From contig NZ_SOCE01000001.1 in the NCBI RefSeq assembly GCF_004365175.1, positions 5,551,098-5,615,097 on the forward strand: DNA of 64,000 bases. The letters run 5' to 3'. The notes under the pieces were generated by a model. It saw nothing but the letters and a program-made list of their open reading frames with translations, did not search any database and was not told the origin of the DNA. The stretch comes from Kribbella voronezhensis. GTDB taxonomy: Bacteria > Actinomycetota > Actinomycetes > Propionibacteriales > Kribbellaceae. A program made the position numbers and the translations under genes. This document shows, in pieces, positions 41,251-50,428 of this stretch (position 1 is the first letter of the stretch; every line of letters begins with the position of its first letter).

Positions 41251-42563
41251 TTGCCGGCGTTGCCCTCCTCGTTGCCTTCGTCATCTTTCGGTGCGTCGTC
41301 GGCGGCATCCTCGGCCGGCAGGAAGTCGGTGATGTCGATGTCGGCCAGCTCGCCCGCGTGCTGGGCGAAGCCGATCGGGTCGTCCAGATCGGTGGCGCTC
41401 GGCAACAAATCGGGGTGGGACCACAGCTCGTCCCGCCCGTCGACCCCACGAGCATCCCGTACTGCGGCCCACAGGTTCGCCGCGTCACGGAGGCGCCGGG
41501 GCCGGAGTTGCAGACCGACCAGGGTGGCGAACGTCTGCTCAGCAGGGCCGCCCGCCGCGCGACGCCGGCGTACGGTCTCGGCGAGCTGCACCGCGGCCGG
41601 CATCCGGTCCTTGGTGGCTTCGCGGACCACGTCGTCGACCCAGCCTTCGACCAGCGCGAGCGCGGTCTCCAGCCGGACCAGCGCGGCCTTCTGCTGCTCG
41701 GAGTCCTCCGGCTCGAACAGCCCGCCGGCTAGCGCCTCCTGCAGCGCCTCCGGGTTCTGCATGTCGACGTCAGCCATGGCCGCCTCGATCTTGCCGGAGT
41801 CGACCTCGATCCCGGCCGCGTAGTCGGCTACCGCGGCGAACAAGTGCTGGCGTAGCCACGGCACCCCGGCGAACAGCCGTTGATGTGCGCATTCACGCAG
41901 CGCCAGATAGAGCCGGACGTCCTCGTCGGTGAGCTCGAGGCCCTCCGCGAACTTCGCCACGTTGTCCGGCAGCAGCACCGCCTGACCGGCGGGTCCGAGC
42001 GGCAGGCCGATGTCGGACGAGCTGACGACCTCGCCGGCCAGCTCGCCCAGACCCTGGCCGACCTGCGCGCCGAAGATCGAGCCGCCGAGCTGGCGGAGCA
42101 TGCCCGCCATCGGGCCGGCCAGCTGCTGGGCCTCCGCGGGCAGCGCGCCGCCCATCGCACCGGCGACGTGCTCGGCCACCGGGTCGACGACGGTCTGCCA
42201 CACCGGCAGGGTGTTCTCGACCCACTCGGCACGGCTCCAGGCCGCGGACGTGGTGGTTGCCTCGGGCAGCGTGGTGACCGGGTCGAGCCAGTGCTCGGCC
42301 AGCCGGACCGCGTCGGCGACCCGGTCGCTGTCGGTCGGTGTCACGGAGCGGTCCCCGGCGGCGGAGACGGTCTTGCGCGCGATGTCCTTGGCCAGGTCCC
42401 AGTTCACCGGCTTGCCGTCGGTCGATCCGCTGAGCAGCTGCTGGACCTGAGCGAAGATCGCGTTCAGGTCGGGGGCGCCGCCCGCGCCGGCCGCACCGGA
42501 GAACTGCTGGAACATGGCCTCGAACGGAGTTCCCTTGAACGGGTTGTCCGGCTCGTCGCTCAT
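41247..42563 (-). CDS. DUF2342-family protein (annotated zinc-dependent metalloprotease)
   Basis: A 438-residue protein starting MSDEPDNPFKGTPFEAMFQQ, with the family's LGQGLGELAGEVV-like central segment and WVDDVVREATKDRMP. The place of the HExxH-type motif reads LRECAHQRLF, i.e. RExxH with arginine for the first histidine, so protease activity is doubtful. The C-terminus is acidic. Homologue of Rv3195. The gene is divergent from moaE and YlbL, the same neighbourhood as in mycobacteria. Confidence 0.82.
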   Translation of the reverse strand: MSDEPDNPFKGTPFEAMFQQFSGAAGAGGAPDLNAIFAQVQQLLSGSTDGKPVNWDLAKDIARKTVSAAGDRSVTPTDSDRVADAVRLAEHWLDPVTTLPEATTTSAAWSRAEWVENTLPVWQTVVDPVAEHVAGAMGGALPAEAQQLAGPMAGMLRQLGGSIFGAQVGQGLGELAGEVVSSSDIGLPLGPAGQAVLLPDNVAKFAEGLELTDEDVRLYLALRECAHQRLFAGVPWLRQHLFAAVADYAAGIEVDSGKIEAAMADVDMQNPEALQEALAGGLFEPEDSEQQKAALVRLETALALVEGWVDDVVREATKDRMPAAVQLAETVRRRRAAGGPAEQTFATLVGLQLRPRRLRDAANLWAAVRDARGVDGRDELWSHPDLLPSATDLDDPIGFAQHAGELADIDITDFLPAEDAADDAPKDDEGNEEGNAGK

Positions 42564-42767
42564 CGGAGGGCCTTCCTGTGCAGTGGGGCGTACAAGTCCA
42601 ACGTACTGGTTACCGCGTACCGTTCCTCCCTAGGCGAACGTATTCGCGGGCTGTGACTTCGCCCGCAGCAGAAGTTCGGTACTCCGGGCTGCCACGCCCG
42701 TACTACGGGTGGCCGGCGGCTCACGTCGTACGCCGGCAGATTGCCGGGCTGAGGGTGAGGAAGAGGT
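42564..42767. promoter_or_regulatory. divergent promoter region, DUF2342 gene / moaE
   Basis: A 204-bp gap between divergent starts. It contains CCGCCGGCCACCCG-type short inverted words around 42690-42725 but no site I can name. Promoters for both directions must lie here. Confidence 0.4.
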
Positions 42768-43193
42768 ATGACCGAGGCGATCAGGTTGCTCGACATCCGC
42801 GAGTCGGCGCTGTCCAGTGACGAGGTGCTGGCCGCGATCGCCGACCCGGCGGCCGGCGGGACCGCGCTGTTCATCGGCACCGTCCGCAACCACGACCACG
42901 ACCGGCCCGTCGACGAGCTGACCTACGAGGCGCACCCCGAGGCGCTCAAGCACCTGCGCGACGTGGCCGAGCGGATCTGCGCGGACTCGGCGGTCATCGC
43001 GCTGGCGGCCGTCCACCGGACCGGTCCGCTCGAGATCGGCGACGCCGCGGTGATCGTCGGCGTCGCCGCCGCGCACCGCGATCTGGCCTTCGCGGCCTGC
43101 CGCCGGCTGATCGACGACCTCAAGGCCGAGGTTCCGATTTGGAAACACCAGCACTTCACCGATGGTGCGAGCGAGTGGGTCGGTACTTGCTGA
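42768..43193 (+). CDS. moaE: molybdopterin synthase catalytic subunit MoaE
   Basis: A 141-residue MoaE. Diagnostic segments are ALFIGTVRNHDHDRPVDELT and EAHPEAL, AVHRTGPLEIGDAAVIVGVA, then AHRDLAFAACRRLIDDLKAE and VPIWKHQHF, where the last lysine is catalytic. It transfers sulfur from MoaD thiocarboxylate to precursor Z to make molybdopterin. GAGGAAGAGG precedes the ATG. No moaD is adjacent. The cofactor would be used by enzymes such as the YdeP-type oxidoreductase in this window. Confidence 0.92.
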   Translation: MTEAIRLLDIRESALSSDEVLAAIADPAAGGTALFIGTVRNHDHDRPVDELTYEAHPEALKHLRDVAERICADSAVIALAAVHRTGPLEIGDAAVIVGVAAAHRDLAFAACRRLIDDLKAEVPIWKHQHFTDGASEWVGTC

Positions 43194-43223
43194 CCCGTAC
43201 GCTGGGCGCATGAAGGTGGCCCG

Positions 43224-43463
43224 ATGAAGGTCCTGGCGTGGCTGGCGTTCCCGCTGGTGACCACCGTGCTGGCGATGTGCTGGGCGGCTTGGCGTGGGCG
43301 CAGCCGCGGCCCGCGCCGCTCCGGTGGTGCCTTCGCGTCGGTGGAGGACTTCCGCCGCTTCAACGAGGCGGTGGCCGCACCCGGCCCGCTCGCCACTCCC
43401 GCACCGCGAGCAGGACTGCGCGGCCTCATCCACAAATTCAAGATCGCAGGGCAGGGTTCGTGA
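43224..43463 (+). CDS. small single-span membrane protein
   Basis: A 79-residue protein with one N-terminal membrane helix (LAWLAFPLVTTVLAMCWAAW) and a basic then Pro/Ala-rich cytoplasmic tail (DFRRFNEAVAAP...). Its stop overlaps the GTG of the PDZ protease by four bases, so they are co-translated. Such small proteins recur at this position in actinobacteria; function unknown. Confidence 0.72.
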   Translation: MKVLAWLAFPLVTTVLAMCWAAWRGRSRGPRRSGGAFASVEDFRRFNEAVAAPGPLATPAPRAGLRGLIHKFKIAGQGS

Positions 43464-44497
43464 CACGTCGTACCGCCACGCTGGTCACCTCGATCGTCGT
43501 GCTCGTCATCTCGCTCGGACTGGTGACCGTCTTCCCGGTGCCGTTCGTCTCGTTCAGCCCGGGGCCGGTGAAGAACACCCTCGGGCAGTCGAAGAGCAAG
43601 CCGGTGATCGAGATCACCGGCCACGAGACGTACCCGACCACCGGCGAGCTCGACCTCACCACGGTGTCGGTGACCTCGCCGGACCGTGACCTCACCCTGC
43701 CGCAGGCGATGCGCAACTGGCTCGACCCGCACCACGACCTGTTCCCGCGCGACATCATCTATCCGCCGGAGCAGAGCGCGGACGAGGTCGAGCAGCAGAA
43801 CACCGCGGAGATGACCGGCTCGCAGGACAGTGCCGTCGCCGCCGCGCTGCAAGAGGTGCCGGTGCCGTTCCACCCGAAGGTCTCGACGGTGTCGAAGGGC
43901 AGCCCGGCCGACGGCAAGCTGAAGCCCGGCGACGTGGTGCTCAAGGTCGACGGCGTCGCCGTCAGCCAGGTCCCGCAGGTCGGTGAGCTGGTCCGGAAGA
44001 ACAAGGTCGGCGAGAACGTCTCCTTCCTGATCCGCCGCGGTGGCGCCGAGCAGACCGTGGTGGTCAAGGCCGCCGCGACCCCGGGCGACGCGGGCCGGCC
44101 GATGGTCGGTATCACCATCGGTGTCGACTCCGCGGTGAAGGTCAGCGTGAACCTCGGCCAGGACATCGGCGGCCCGAGCGCCGGAACGGCGTTCGCGCTG
44201 GCCATCTACGACAAACTCACCCCGGGTCCGCTGCTGAACGGCAAGCACATCGCGGGGACCGGAACCATCGACGCCCTCGGCCAGGTCGGCGCGATCGGCG
44301 GCATCCAGCAGAAGATCGCCGGCGCCAAGGCCGCCGGCGCCACCGTCTTCCTGGTCCCGGAACCGAACTGCGCGGCCGCTCTGCACGCGGGCGTCAAGGA
44401 CATCCGGCTGGTGAAGATCACCACCCTGCACGAGGCAATCGGCGCTTTGAAGGCACTGGCCAGTGGAACTGGAGACGTCCCGGCATGCACTCCGTAG
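43460..44497 (+). CDS. YlbL-like membrane PDZ/Lon-type serine protease
   Basis: A 345-residue protein. After an N-terminal membrane helix (TLVTSIVVLVISLGLVTVF) comes an extracellular region with SPGPVKNTLG, a PDZ domain (about residues 130-215; VSKGSPADGKLKPGDVVLKV) and a Lon-like proteolytic domain with Ser in IGGPSAGTAFALAIYD and Lys in GGIQQKIAGAKAAG forming the Ser-Lys dyad. It likely degrades envelope proteins. Homologue of Rv3194c. The GTG start overlaps the gene before it. Confidence 0.9.
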   Translation: MTRRTATLVTSIVVLVISLGLVTVFPVPFVSFSPGPVKNTLGQSKSKPVIEITGHETYPTTGELDLTTVSVTSPDRDLTLPQAMRNWLDPHHDLFPRDIIYPPEQSADEVEQQNTAEMTGSQDSAVAAALQEVPVPFHPKVSTVSKGSPADGKLKPGDVVLKVDGVAVSQVPQVGELVRKNKVGENVSFLIRRGGAEQTVVVKAAATPGDAGRPMVGITIGVDSAVKVSVNLGQDIGGPSAGTAFALAIYDKLTPGPLLNGKHIAGTGTIDALGQVGAIGGIQQKIAGAKAAGATVFLVPEPNCAAALHAGVKDIRLVKITTLHEAIGALKALASGTGDVPACTP

Positions 44498-45120
44498 GAC
44501 CTGACGAAGAACCCCGCGACTCGACAGCAGGCGCCTTGAGTCAGGCGGTGATCGAGATCGAGAAGCACGTCAGCGGCGCGGGTTGGGACCAGCCGGCGCA
44601 GTTGTTCGCGCTGGTCCCGACCGAAGACCTGCTCCGCGCCGAACCGCAACTCGCGGCCCAGCTCGGCGCGGACGATGCCGCCCAGCCGCTCACCCCGGTG
44701 GCTCAGGGCGAACTGCCCGGTGGCATGGACGACGAGCACCTGGCCGAGGCGCTGGCTCAGATCGAGTGGCCGGACGGCGTCAGTGGCTGTGCCTTGGTCG
44801 TCGAGCGGATCGTCCTCCCCGCCTCGGTCGAATCCGGCCTGCCGGACGCCGAGTCCGACGCGGAACTGGCCCGGCTGGCCGGCAGCGACCCGCGCCGTCA
44901 CGAGGTCCGGATGGTGGCCGGCGTACTGCGCGAAGGAGGCCGGTTCGGGGCCGTCCGGCTGCGCACCCATGACGAGGACAGCGCGGTACTCACCGGTGTC
45001 GACTTGGTCCCTACGCTGTGCGAAGTACTGTCATTGACATTCGAGCCTTCGACGGGCAGTGGTCCCGCTCGTGGCGCTGGGGTCGACGGCAGCAGTGACG
45101 ACGAGGAGAACCGATCATGA
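44485..45120 (+). CDS. PPA1309-family protein
   Basis: A 211-residue soluble actinobacterial protein. WDQPAQLFALVPTEDLLRAE, EWPDGVSGCALVVERIVLP and RHEVRMVAGVLREGGRFGAV are the family segments. Function is unknown. It overlaps the YlbL-like gene by 13 bases and the UPF0182 gene by four, which places it in a single translationally coupled operon of envelope-related genes. Confidence 0.88.
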   Translation: MHSVGPDEEPRDSTAGALSQAVIEIEKHVSGAGWDQPAQLFALVPTEDLLRAEPQLAAQLGADDAAQPLTPVAQGELPGGMDDEHLAEALAQIEWPDGVSGCALVVERIVLPASVESGLPDAESDAELARLAGSDPRRHEVRMVAGVLREGGRFGAVRLRTHDEDSAVLTGVDLVPTLCEVLSLTFEPSTGSGPARGAGVDGSSDDEENRS

Positions 45121-48089
45121 GCGACGGCGTCTACGACATGCCGGAGGAGCCGCGTCGGTCCCGGCGAACGCCGGGCCAGCGGCCCCGGGCCCTGCTGCCC
45201 ACGATCGCCACCCTGATCGTGCTGCTCATCCTGTTCAGCGTCTTCACCGACGTCTGGACCCAGCGGCTCTGGTACCGATCGGTCGATCTCGGTTCGGTGT
45301 TCAGCACCGTGCTGGGCACCCGGGTGCTGTTGTTCGTGATCGTCGGCCTGCTGATGGCGGTCGCCGTCGTCGCGAACGTCATCGTGGCCTTCCGGACCCG
45401 CCCGCGGGTCGCCCTCGCCCCGTCGCCGAGCCCAGGCTTCGAGCGGTACGGCGAACTCCTCCAGCAACGCGGAAAGATCGCCGTCGGAGTGCTCGCGACG
45501 CTGATGCTCGTCTTCGGCGGCTCGGCCGCGTCGGGGGAGTGGAAGGTCTTCCTCGCCTGGAAGAACCGGACCTCGTTCGGCGTCACGGACAAGCACTTCA
45601 ACAAGGACATCTCGTTCTTCGTCTTCGACTACCCGTGGCTGCGCGTCCTGCTCGGCTTCGGCTACTCGATCGTCCTGCTGTCCCTGGTCGCCGCGATCAT
45701 CACCCACTACCTGTACGGCGGGTTCCGCCCGTCCGCGAAGGGGCAGAAGGCCTCCGGCGCGGCCCAGGTGCAGTTCTCCGTACTGCTCGGTCTTCTCGTG
45801 CTGCTGAAGGCTTTCAGCTACTGGCTCGACCGGTTCGGCCAGACCACCGCGGACAGCAGGCTGTTCACCGGTATCTCCTACACGGGTGATCACGCGGTCC
45901 TGCCCAGCAAGGAGATTCTCGCGGTCATCGCCGTCCTGTGCGCCGGCCTGTTCTTCGCGAACGTGGTCCGCAAGACCTGGCTGCTGCCGGGCGTCGGCAC
46001 CGTCGTACTGATTCTGTCGGCCATCCTGCTCGGCGCGTTGTGGCCGGCCTCGCTGCAGCAGCTCCGGGTGCGTCCGAGCGAGCCGGTGAAGGAAGCGCCG
46101 TACATCACGAAGAACATCGAGGCGACCCGGCAGGCGTACGGCCTGGAGAACACCAAGGTCATCAACTACGAGGCGAAGACGACGGCCCAGGCGGACCAGT
46201 TGGCGGCCGACGCCGAGGTACTGCCCGGCATCCGGCTGATCGACCCGACCGTGGTCGGCCCGACGTTCGAGCAGCTGCAGCAGGTCCGCGGCTTCTATTC
46301 GTTCCCGACCGACCTGGACGTCGACCGCTACAAGATCGGCAACCAGGTCCGCGACACCGTGATCGCGGTCCGCGAGGTGCAGGTCGACCGGTTGCCGGCC
46401 GGCCAGCGCAACTGGAACAACGACCACACCGTCTACACGCACGGGTTCGGCGTGGTGGCCGCCAACGGCAACCAGCGCGCCTCCGACGGTACGCCGGTGT
46501 GGTCCTCCAAGGACCTGCCGCCGACCGGCCAGCTCGGTGACTACGAACCGCGGATCTACTTCGGCGAGCAGTCCCCGGACTACTCGATCGTCGGCGGCTC
46601 GAAGAACGGGCAACCGGTCGAGCTGGACACCCCGGAGGGCAAGAACGGCGGCGACCCGACCCTGAACACGTACTCCGGCAAGGGCGGCGTACCGGTCGGC
46701 TCGTTCGGGAACCGGTTGCTCTACGCCACCAAGTTCCGCGACGCGAACATCCTGCTGTCCAGCCGGGTCACGCCGGAGTCGAAGATCCTGTACGACCGGA
46801 CGCCGCGCGAGCGGGTCGAGAAGGCCGCCCCCTGGCTCACCCCGGACGGTGACCCGTACCCGGCCGTCGTCGACGGACAGGTGGTCTGGATCGTCGACGG
46901 CTACACTACCTCGGCGAACTACCCGTACTCCGAGAAGGTCGCGCTGGACGACAGCACCCGCGACACCACCACGGGCCGCGGCACGATCGCGCAGCAGCCG
47001 AGCGAGCAGATCAACTACATCCGCAACTCGGTGAAGGCGGTCGTGAACGCCTACGACGGGTCGGTCGAGCTGTACGCGTGGGATGAGAGCGACCCGGTGC
47101 TGAAGACCTGGATGAAGGCCTTCCCCGGCACGGTCAAGCCGCGCTCGGAGATCTCGCCGTCGCTGAAGTCGCACCTGCGCTACCCCGAGGACATGTTCAA
47201 GGTGCAGCGCGACCTGCTCGCCAAGTACCACGTGACCGACTCGACCACGTGGTACCAGAACAGCGATCTGTGGCGGGTGCCGGTCGACCCGACCCAGGGT
47301 GCGGCCTCGGCGGATTCCTCGCCGGTCTCCCAGCCGCCGTTCTACCTGTCGTTGCGGATGCCGGGTCAGACGGATCCGAAGTTCTCGCTGACCTCGGTCT
47401 ACGTGCCGAACGCCGAGCGGGAGAACCTGACCGCGTTCATGGCGGTCGACTCGGAGGCTTCGTCGCCGGACTACGGCCAGTTCCGGATCCTTCGATTGCC
47501 CGGCAACGTGCAGATCCCCGGTCCGGGACAGGTGGCGAACAAGTTCCAGACCGACGACGCGATCAGAGCGGCGCTGTTGCCGATCAACCAGCCGAGCAGT
47601 GGCGCAAGGGCGCAGTACGGAAACTTGCTGACGTTGCCACTGGGCGGTGGTCTGCTCTACGTGCAGCCCGTCTATTCGGTGCGGACCAGTGGCGCCGGTA
47701 GCTATCCGGTACTGCGATACGTGCTCGTGAGCTTCGGCGATCGAGTGGCCTTCGGCGCGACTCTGCAGGAGGCTTTGACCAAGGTCTTCAATACCGAGGT
47801 CAACACCGGCGAGCCGGATCCGAACGGGACCAAGCCCGATAATCCGCCGGCGAACCCGACAGTCAAGCAGGCGCTCGCCGAGGCGCAGGCGGCTTGGGAC
47901 AACGCGCAGGCGGCCCTCAAGCGCGGAGACCTGGCCGGCTACCAGAGTCAGGTCAACAAGATGAAGGCAGCGATCGACCGGGCGAACGCCGCGGTGACGC
48001 CGACGCCGACGCCGACCGGTACTCCTAGTGGCACGCCGACGACGCCGGCCACGCCGCCGACTAGTCCGCCGACGTCGCCGACCAGCTGA
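45117..48089 (+). CDS. UPF0182-family large membrane protein
   Basis: A 990-residue protein. The N-terminal ~320 residues hold about seven membrane helices (TIATLIVLLILFSVFTDVWT, VLLFVIVGLLMAVAVVANVI and others); the large extracellular domain carries YEPRIYFGEQSPDYSIVGGS and RNSVKAVVNAYDGSVELYAW typical of UPF0182. The C-terminus has an alanine-rich coiled segment (AEAQAAWDNAQAALKRGDLA) and a Thr/Pro repeat tail. Homologue of Rv3193c; function unknown but envelope-related. Last gene of its operon, followed by a terminator. Confidence 0.92.
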   Translation: MSDGVYDMPEEPRRSRRTPGQRPRALLPTIATLIVLLILFSVFTDVWTQRLWYRSVDLGSVFSTVLGTRVLLFVIVGLLMAVAVVANVIVAFRTRPRVALAPSPSPGFERYGELLQQRGKIAVGVLATLMLVFGGSAASGEWKVFLAWKNRTSFGVTDKHFNKDISFFVFDYPWLRVLLGFGYSIVLLSLVAAIITHYLYGGFRPSAKGQKASGAAQVQFSVLLGLLVLLKAFSYWLDRFGQTTADSRLFTGISYTGDHAVLPSKEILAVIAVLCAGLFFANVVRKTWLLPGVGTVVLILSAILLGALWPASLQQLRVRPSEPVKEAPYITKNIEATRQAYGLENTKVINYEAKTTAQADQLAADAEVLPGIRLIDPTVVGPTFEQLQQVRGFYSFPTDLDVDRYKIGNQVRDTVIAVREVQVDRLPAGQRNWNNDHTVYTHGFGVVAANGNQRASDGTPVWSSKDLPPTGQLGDYEPRIYFGEQSPDYSIVGGSKNGQPVELDTPEGKNGGDPTLNTYSGKGGVPVGSFGNRLLYATKFRDANILLSSRVTPESKILYDRTPRERVEKAAPWLTPDGDPYPAVVDGQVVWIVDGYTTSANYPYSEKVALDDSTRDTTTGRGTIAQQPSEQINYIRNSVKAVVNAYDGSVELYAWDESDPVLKTWMKAFPGTVKPRSEISPSLKSHLRYPEDMFKVQRDLLAKYHVTDSTTWYQNSDLWRVPVDPTQGAASADSSPVSQPPFYLSLRMPGQTDPKFSLTSVYVPNAERENLTAFMAVDSEASSPDYGQFRILRLPGNVQIPGPGQVANKFQTDDAIRAALLPINQPSSGARAQYGNLLTLPLGGGLLYVQPVYSVRTSGAGSYPVLRYVLVSFGDRVAFGATLQEALTKVFNTEVNTGEPDPNGTKPDNPPANPTVKQALAEAQAAWDNAQAALKRGDLAGYQSQVNKMKAAIDRANAAVTPTPTPTGTPSGTPTTPATPPTSPPTSPTS

Positions 48090-48101
48090 TCGTTTCAGGC
48101 T

Positions 48102-48138
48102 CCCGAGCCCCGCACCGCTGTCCGGTGCGGGGCTCGGG
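48102..48138 (+). terminator. perfect 16-bp hairpin terminator after the UPF0182 gene
   Basis: CCCGAGCCCCGCACCG and its exact complement flank loop CTGTC, 12 bp after the stop codon. Confidence 0.8.
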
Positions 48139-48255
48139 TGCGTTTGTCCACAGGTCCGAAACCGGTCGCCGGAAGCGGCCTGGTTCGCGGCATCTTCTCA
48201 GGCAAGAAAGGACGCCTGCAGCAGGGCAGGCGCCGGTTCCGCCAAGGAGGCAGCC

Positions 48256-48858
48256 ATGTCGCACCACTCCACCCCGGCCCGTACTACGAGGTCCCGCGCC
48301 TCGCGAGTGACCCGACGTATCGTCGGCAGCGGCCTGATCGGTGCCGCCACCGTAACCGCAGTGGTTGCGTCTCCGGCGTCAGCAGCCGGCCTGGATCCGC
48401 GGTCCGGCGTCCATCAGGCTCCTCCATCGACTCAGCAGAGGGCGTGCACCTTGGACGGATTCGTCATCGACCGGCTGCCCGGCGGCATCGGTTCGCCGAG
48501 CGACTTCGAGTACGAGTGGGAGGAGGTCGCCTTCCACAGCAGGGTTTGGGAGACCGGCCCGGACCCGGAAGGTGCCACCGTGGTGGACCTGACCGTGAAG
48601 ACCATCAGGGGCATGAAGCTGACCGATCTCAGCGAGCTCCGCGACTTCCTGACCGAGTACCACGAGCAGGATCCCGACGAGTGGAAACTCACGCCGGTCA
48701 AGGTCGGCGAGTACGACGGGTATCTCGCGACGGACCACGTCTTCTACTTCGTCTCACCCGGTCTCGCGGCCGAGGTCTCGATCGACCGCTCCCGCTTCAG
48801 CGAGGACGACCTCCTGACGACAGCGGCCGGGTTCCACCCTGAGACTTCGTCCTCCTGA
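48256..48858 (+). CDS. secreted protein of unknown function
   Basis: A 200-residue protein preceded by AAGGAGG at 6 bp. A signal peptide with twin arginines (RVTRRIVGSGLIGAATV) and a cleavage site after ASPASA points to export, possibly by Tat. The mature domain has one cysteine (RACTLDGF) and reads like a small alpha/beta domain (TLDGFVIDRLPGGIGSPSDF, VGEYDGYLATDHVFYFVSPG). No characterised family is recognised. Confidence 0.75.
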   Translation: MSHHSTPARTTRSRASRVTRRIVGSGLIGAATVTAVVASPASAAGLDPRSGVHQAPPSTQQRACTLDGFVIDRLPGGIGSPSDFEYEWEEVAFHSRVWETGPDPEGATVVDLTVKTIRGMKLTDLSELRDFLTEYHEQDPDEWKLTPVKVGEYDGYLATDHVFYFVSPGLAAEVSIDRSRFSEDDLLTTAAGFHPETSSS

Positions 48859-48866
48859 CGGTCAGC

Positions 48867-48900
48867 CCTGCCGCTGCCCCGGCCACGGAGCAGCGGCAGG
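48867..48900 (+). terminator. hairpin terminator after the secreted protein gene
   Basis: CCTGCCGCTG and CAGCGGCAGG form a 10-bp stem with a 14-base loop, eight bases past the stop codon. Confidence 0.65.
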
Positions 48901-48966
48901 CCGGTCGGCCGGACCACGAGCCCGCGCTCACCGTGAACACTTGTACGCGGAGCGTTCTGGTTCAGG

Positions 48967-49932
48967 TCAGTACCCGAGCAGCCGGTGCAACCGGTGGAAC
49001 GTCTGAACGAACCCGAGCCGCGGCCAAGCCCTCGAGCTCAACAGATTCGTCACCCGCCAATCCGTCACGACGCTGTCGTACCCGACCTCGGCCGCCCAGT
49101 TCAGCACCGCCTCGCCGACCGCTCGCCCGGCCCCGATCCCCCTGGCATCAGGGAAGACGGCCGCAAAGGCAAGGAACCCAGCATTGTCCGGCTGAGCCAG
49201 CCCAGCATGGGCACTCGACTTCTCCACCGAGCAACCGATCGACATACCGACAACCCGACCGTTGTGCTCGGCAACAAACGTCATGTACTCCGGATCGTCG
49301 ATCGACTCTTCCCAGTCGGCCAGCGCCTCTTCCAGCGTGGGCACCTCCCCGGCCGAGAACACCGGCGACAACCCTTGATGCTGCGGCAACACCAGATCAA
49401 GCTCGGCCAGTACTGCGACGTCGGCACGCGCGGCACGCCGTACGGTCAATCCCTGGTGCTCCGCATACGGAGTACTAGGCACCGCTCGTACAGCGTGTGC
49501 GTGCTGCGAACCGAATCCGAGCCGGAACCACGCGTCGATCAACTCCGGCTCATCGGGCACCAGCGCGAAGTGCGCGATCAGCCCTTGCCCGTACCACTTG
49601 GCCGCCGCAGCACCGTAGAGATCCCGCACCTTCTCCGGATCCCGCACCGCGTGCCCAGCGCGCTCCACCCACACGTTTGGTCCCCAGACCGCACCCGGCT
49701 TCGGGGCCCCGAGCAAGTACCCGGTGATCTCGCCACCCTCCACCAGCACGGCGCCCGAAGCACCTTCCGTCTGCCACGTGGCGTTGACCTCGACCCGCGC
49801 GAGCTCGGGATCCTCATACTCCGCCGGCAGCAACGGATGCCGCCTCCGATGACGCGCATGCCGCTCCGCCAGCAACGCCGCTGCCCCCACCAAATCGCCG
49901 GCCTCGAACGGCCGCACCACAAGTCCACCCAT
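48967..49932 (-). CDS. two-domain GNAT N-acetyltransferase
   Basis: A 321-residue protein with tandem GNAT folds. The first (about 1-155) starts LVVRPFEAGDLVGAAALLAE and looks degenerate. The second starts LTVRRAARADVAVLAELDLV and keeps the acetyl-CoA loop in DARGIGAGRAVGEAVLNWA followed by NLLSSRAWPRLGF. The layout resembles MshD-type enzymes, but the substrate cannot be told. It runs toward the secreted-protein gene, convergent. Confidence 0.85.
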   Translation of the reverse strand: MGGLVVRPFEAGDLVGAAALLAERHARHRRRHPLLPAEYEDPELARVEVNATWQTEGASGAVLVEGGEITGYLLGAPKPGAVWGPNVWVERAGHAVRDPEKVRDLYGAAAAKWYGQGLIAHFALVPDEPELIDAWFRLGFGSQHAHAVRAVPSTPYAEHQGLTVRRAARADVAVLAELDLVLPQHQGLSPVFSAGEVPTLEEALADWEESIDDPEYMTFVAEHNGRVVGMSIGCSVEKSSAHAGLAQPDNAGFLAFAAVFPDARGIGAGRAVGEAVLNWAAEVGYDSVVTDWRVTNLLSSRAWPRLGFVQTFHRLHRLLGY

Positions 49933-50047
49933 AGCCGGACGCTACGCTCATCCTCGCCCCCAGCAACACAAATTTTCCCGCCAACCAGACTCACCAGCCC
50001 TCGATTTGGATGCACGGCCAGGATCCTCTAAACTAAAGACACAACGG

Positions 50048-50124
50048 CGCGGGGTGGAGCAGCTCGGTAGCTCGCTGGGCTCATAACCCAGAGGTCGCAG
50101 GTTCAAATCCTGCCCCCGCTACCA
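50048..50124 (+). tRNA. initiator tRNA-Met (anticodon CAT)
   Basis: A complete 77-nt cloverleaf with encoded CCA. The anticodon CAT is at 50082-50084. Three consecutive G-C pairs in the anticodon stem (GGG/CCC) and a C-T mismatch at the end of the acceptor stem mark it as the initiator rather than elongator methionine tRNA. T-arm: GCAGG-TTCAAAT-CCTGC. Confidence 0.95.
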
Positions 50125-50126
50125 AA

Positions 50127-50164
50127 GAAGGCCTGGACCATACGGTCCAGGCCTTCGCCTTTTT
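50127..50164 (+). terminator. intrinsic terminator of the tRNA gene
   Basis: GAAGGCCTGGACC and its exact complement form a 13-bp stem with loop ATAC, followed by GCCTTTTT. One of only two terminators in the window with a real T-tract. Confidence 0.92.
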
Positions 50165-50428
50165 CCAGCAACTACCCCCATGCCCGCAGCACGCTCGCTC
50201 CTACGTCACTCACCCGCCGCCAGCTCCCACCCACCCGAGCCGCACGCTCCTCCGTCGCCTGCTCGACAACTGCAACCGAGTCGCCAGCAACGTGAGTCGA
50301 CCACGCGACCCAGGCCGTGTAATTCGCCGGCACCGTCTTGCTGAGGCAACCACCGTCGATCATGTGTCTTGGTGACCGCTTCGGTTACGGCCGGTGCGGG
50401 GTGTGAGCTCGCGTCTCGGCAATCTGGT

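Noticed and set aside
50172..50363. 63-residue minus-strand open frame after the tRNA terminator
   Set aside because: No clear ribosome site, no recognisable family, and it lies in a gap with no other coding sign. It could be a gene remnant but I cannot support it.
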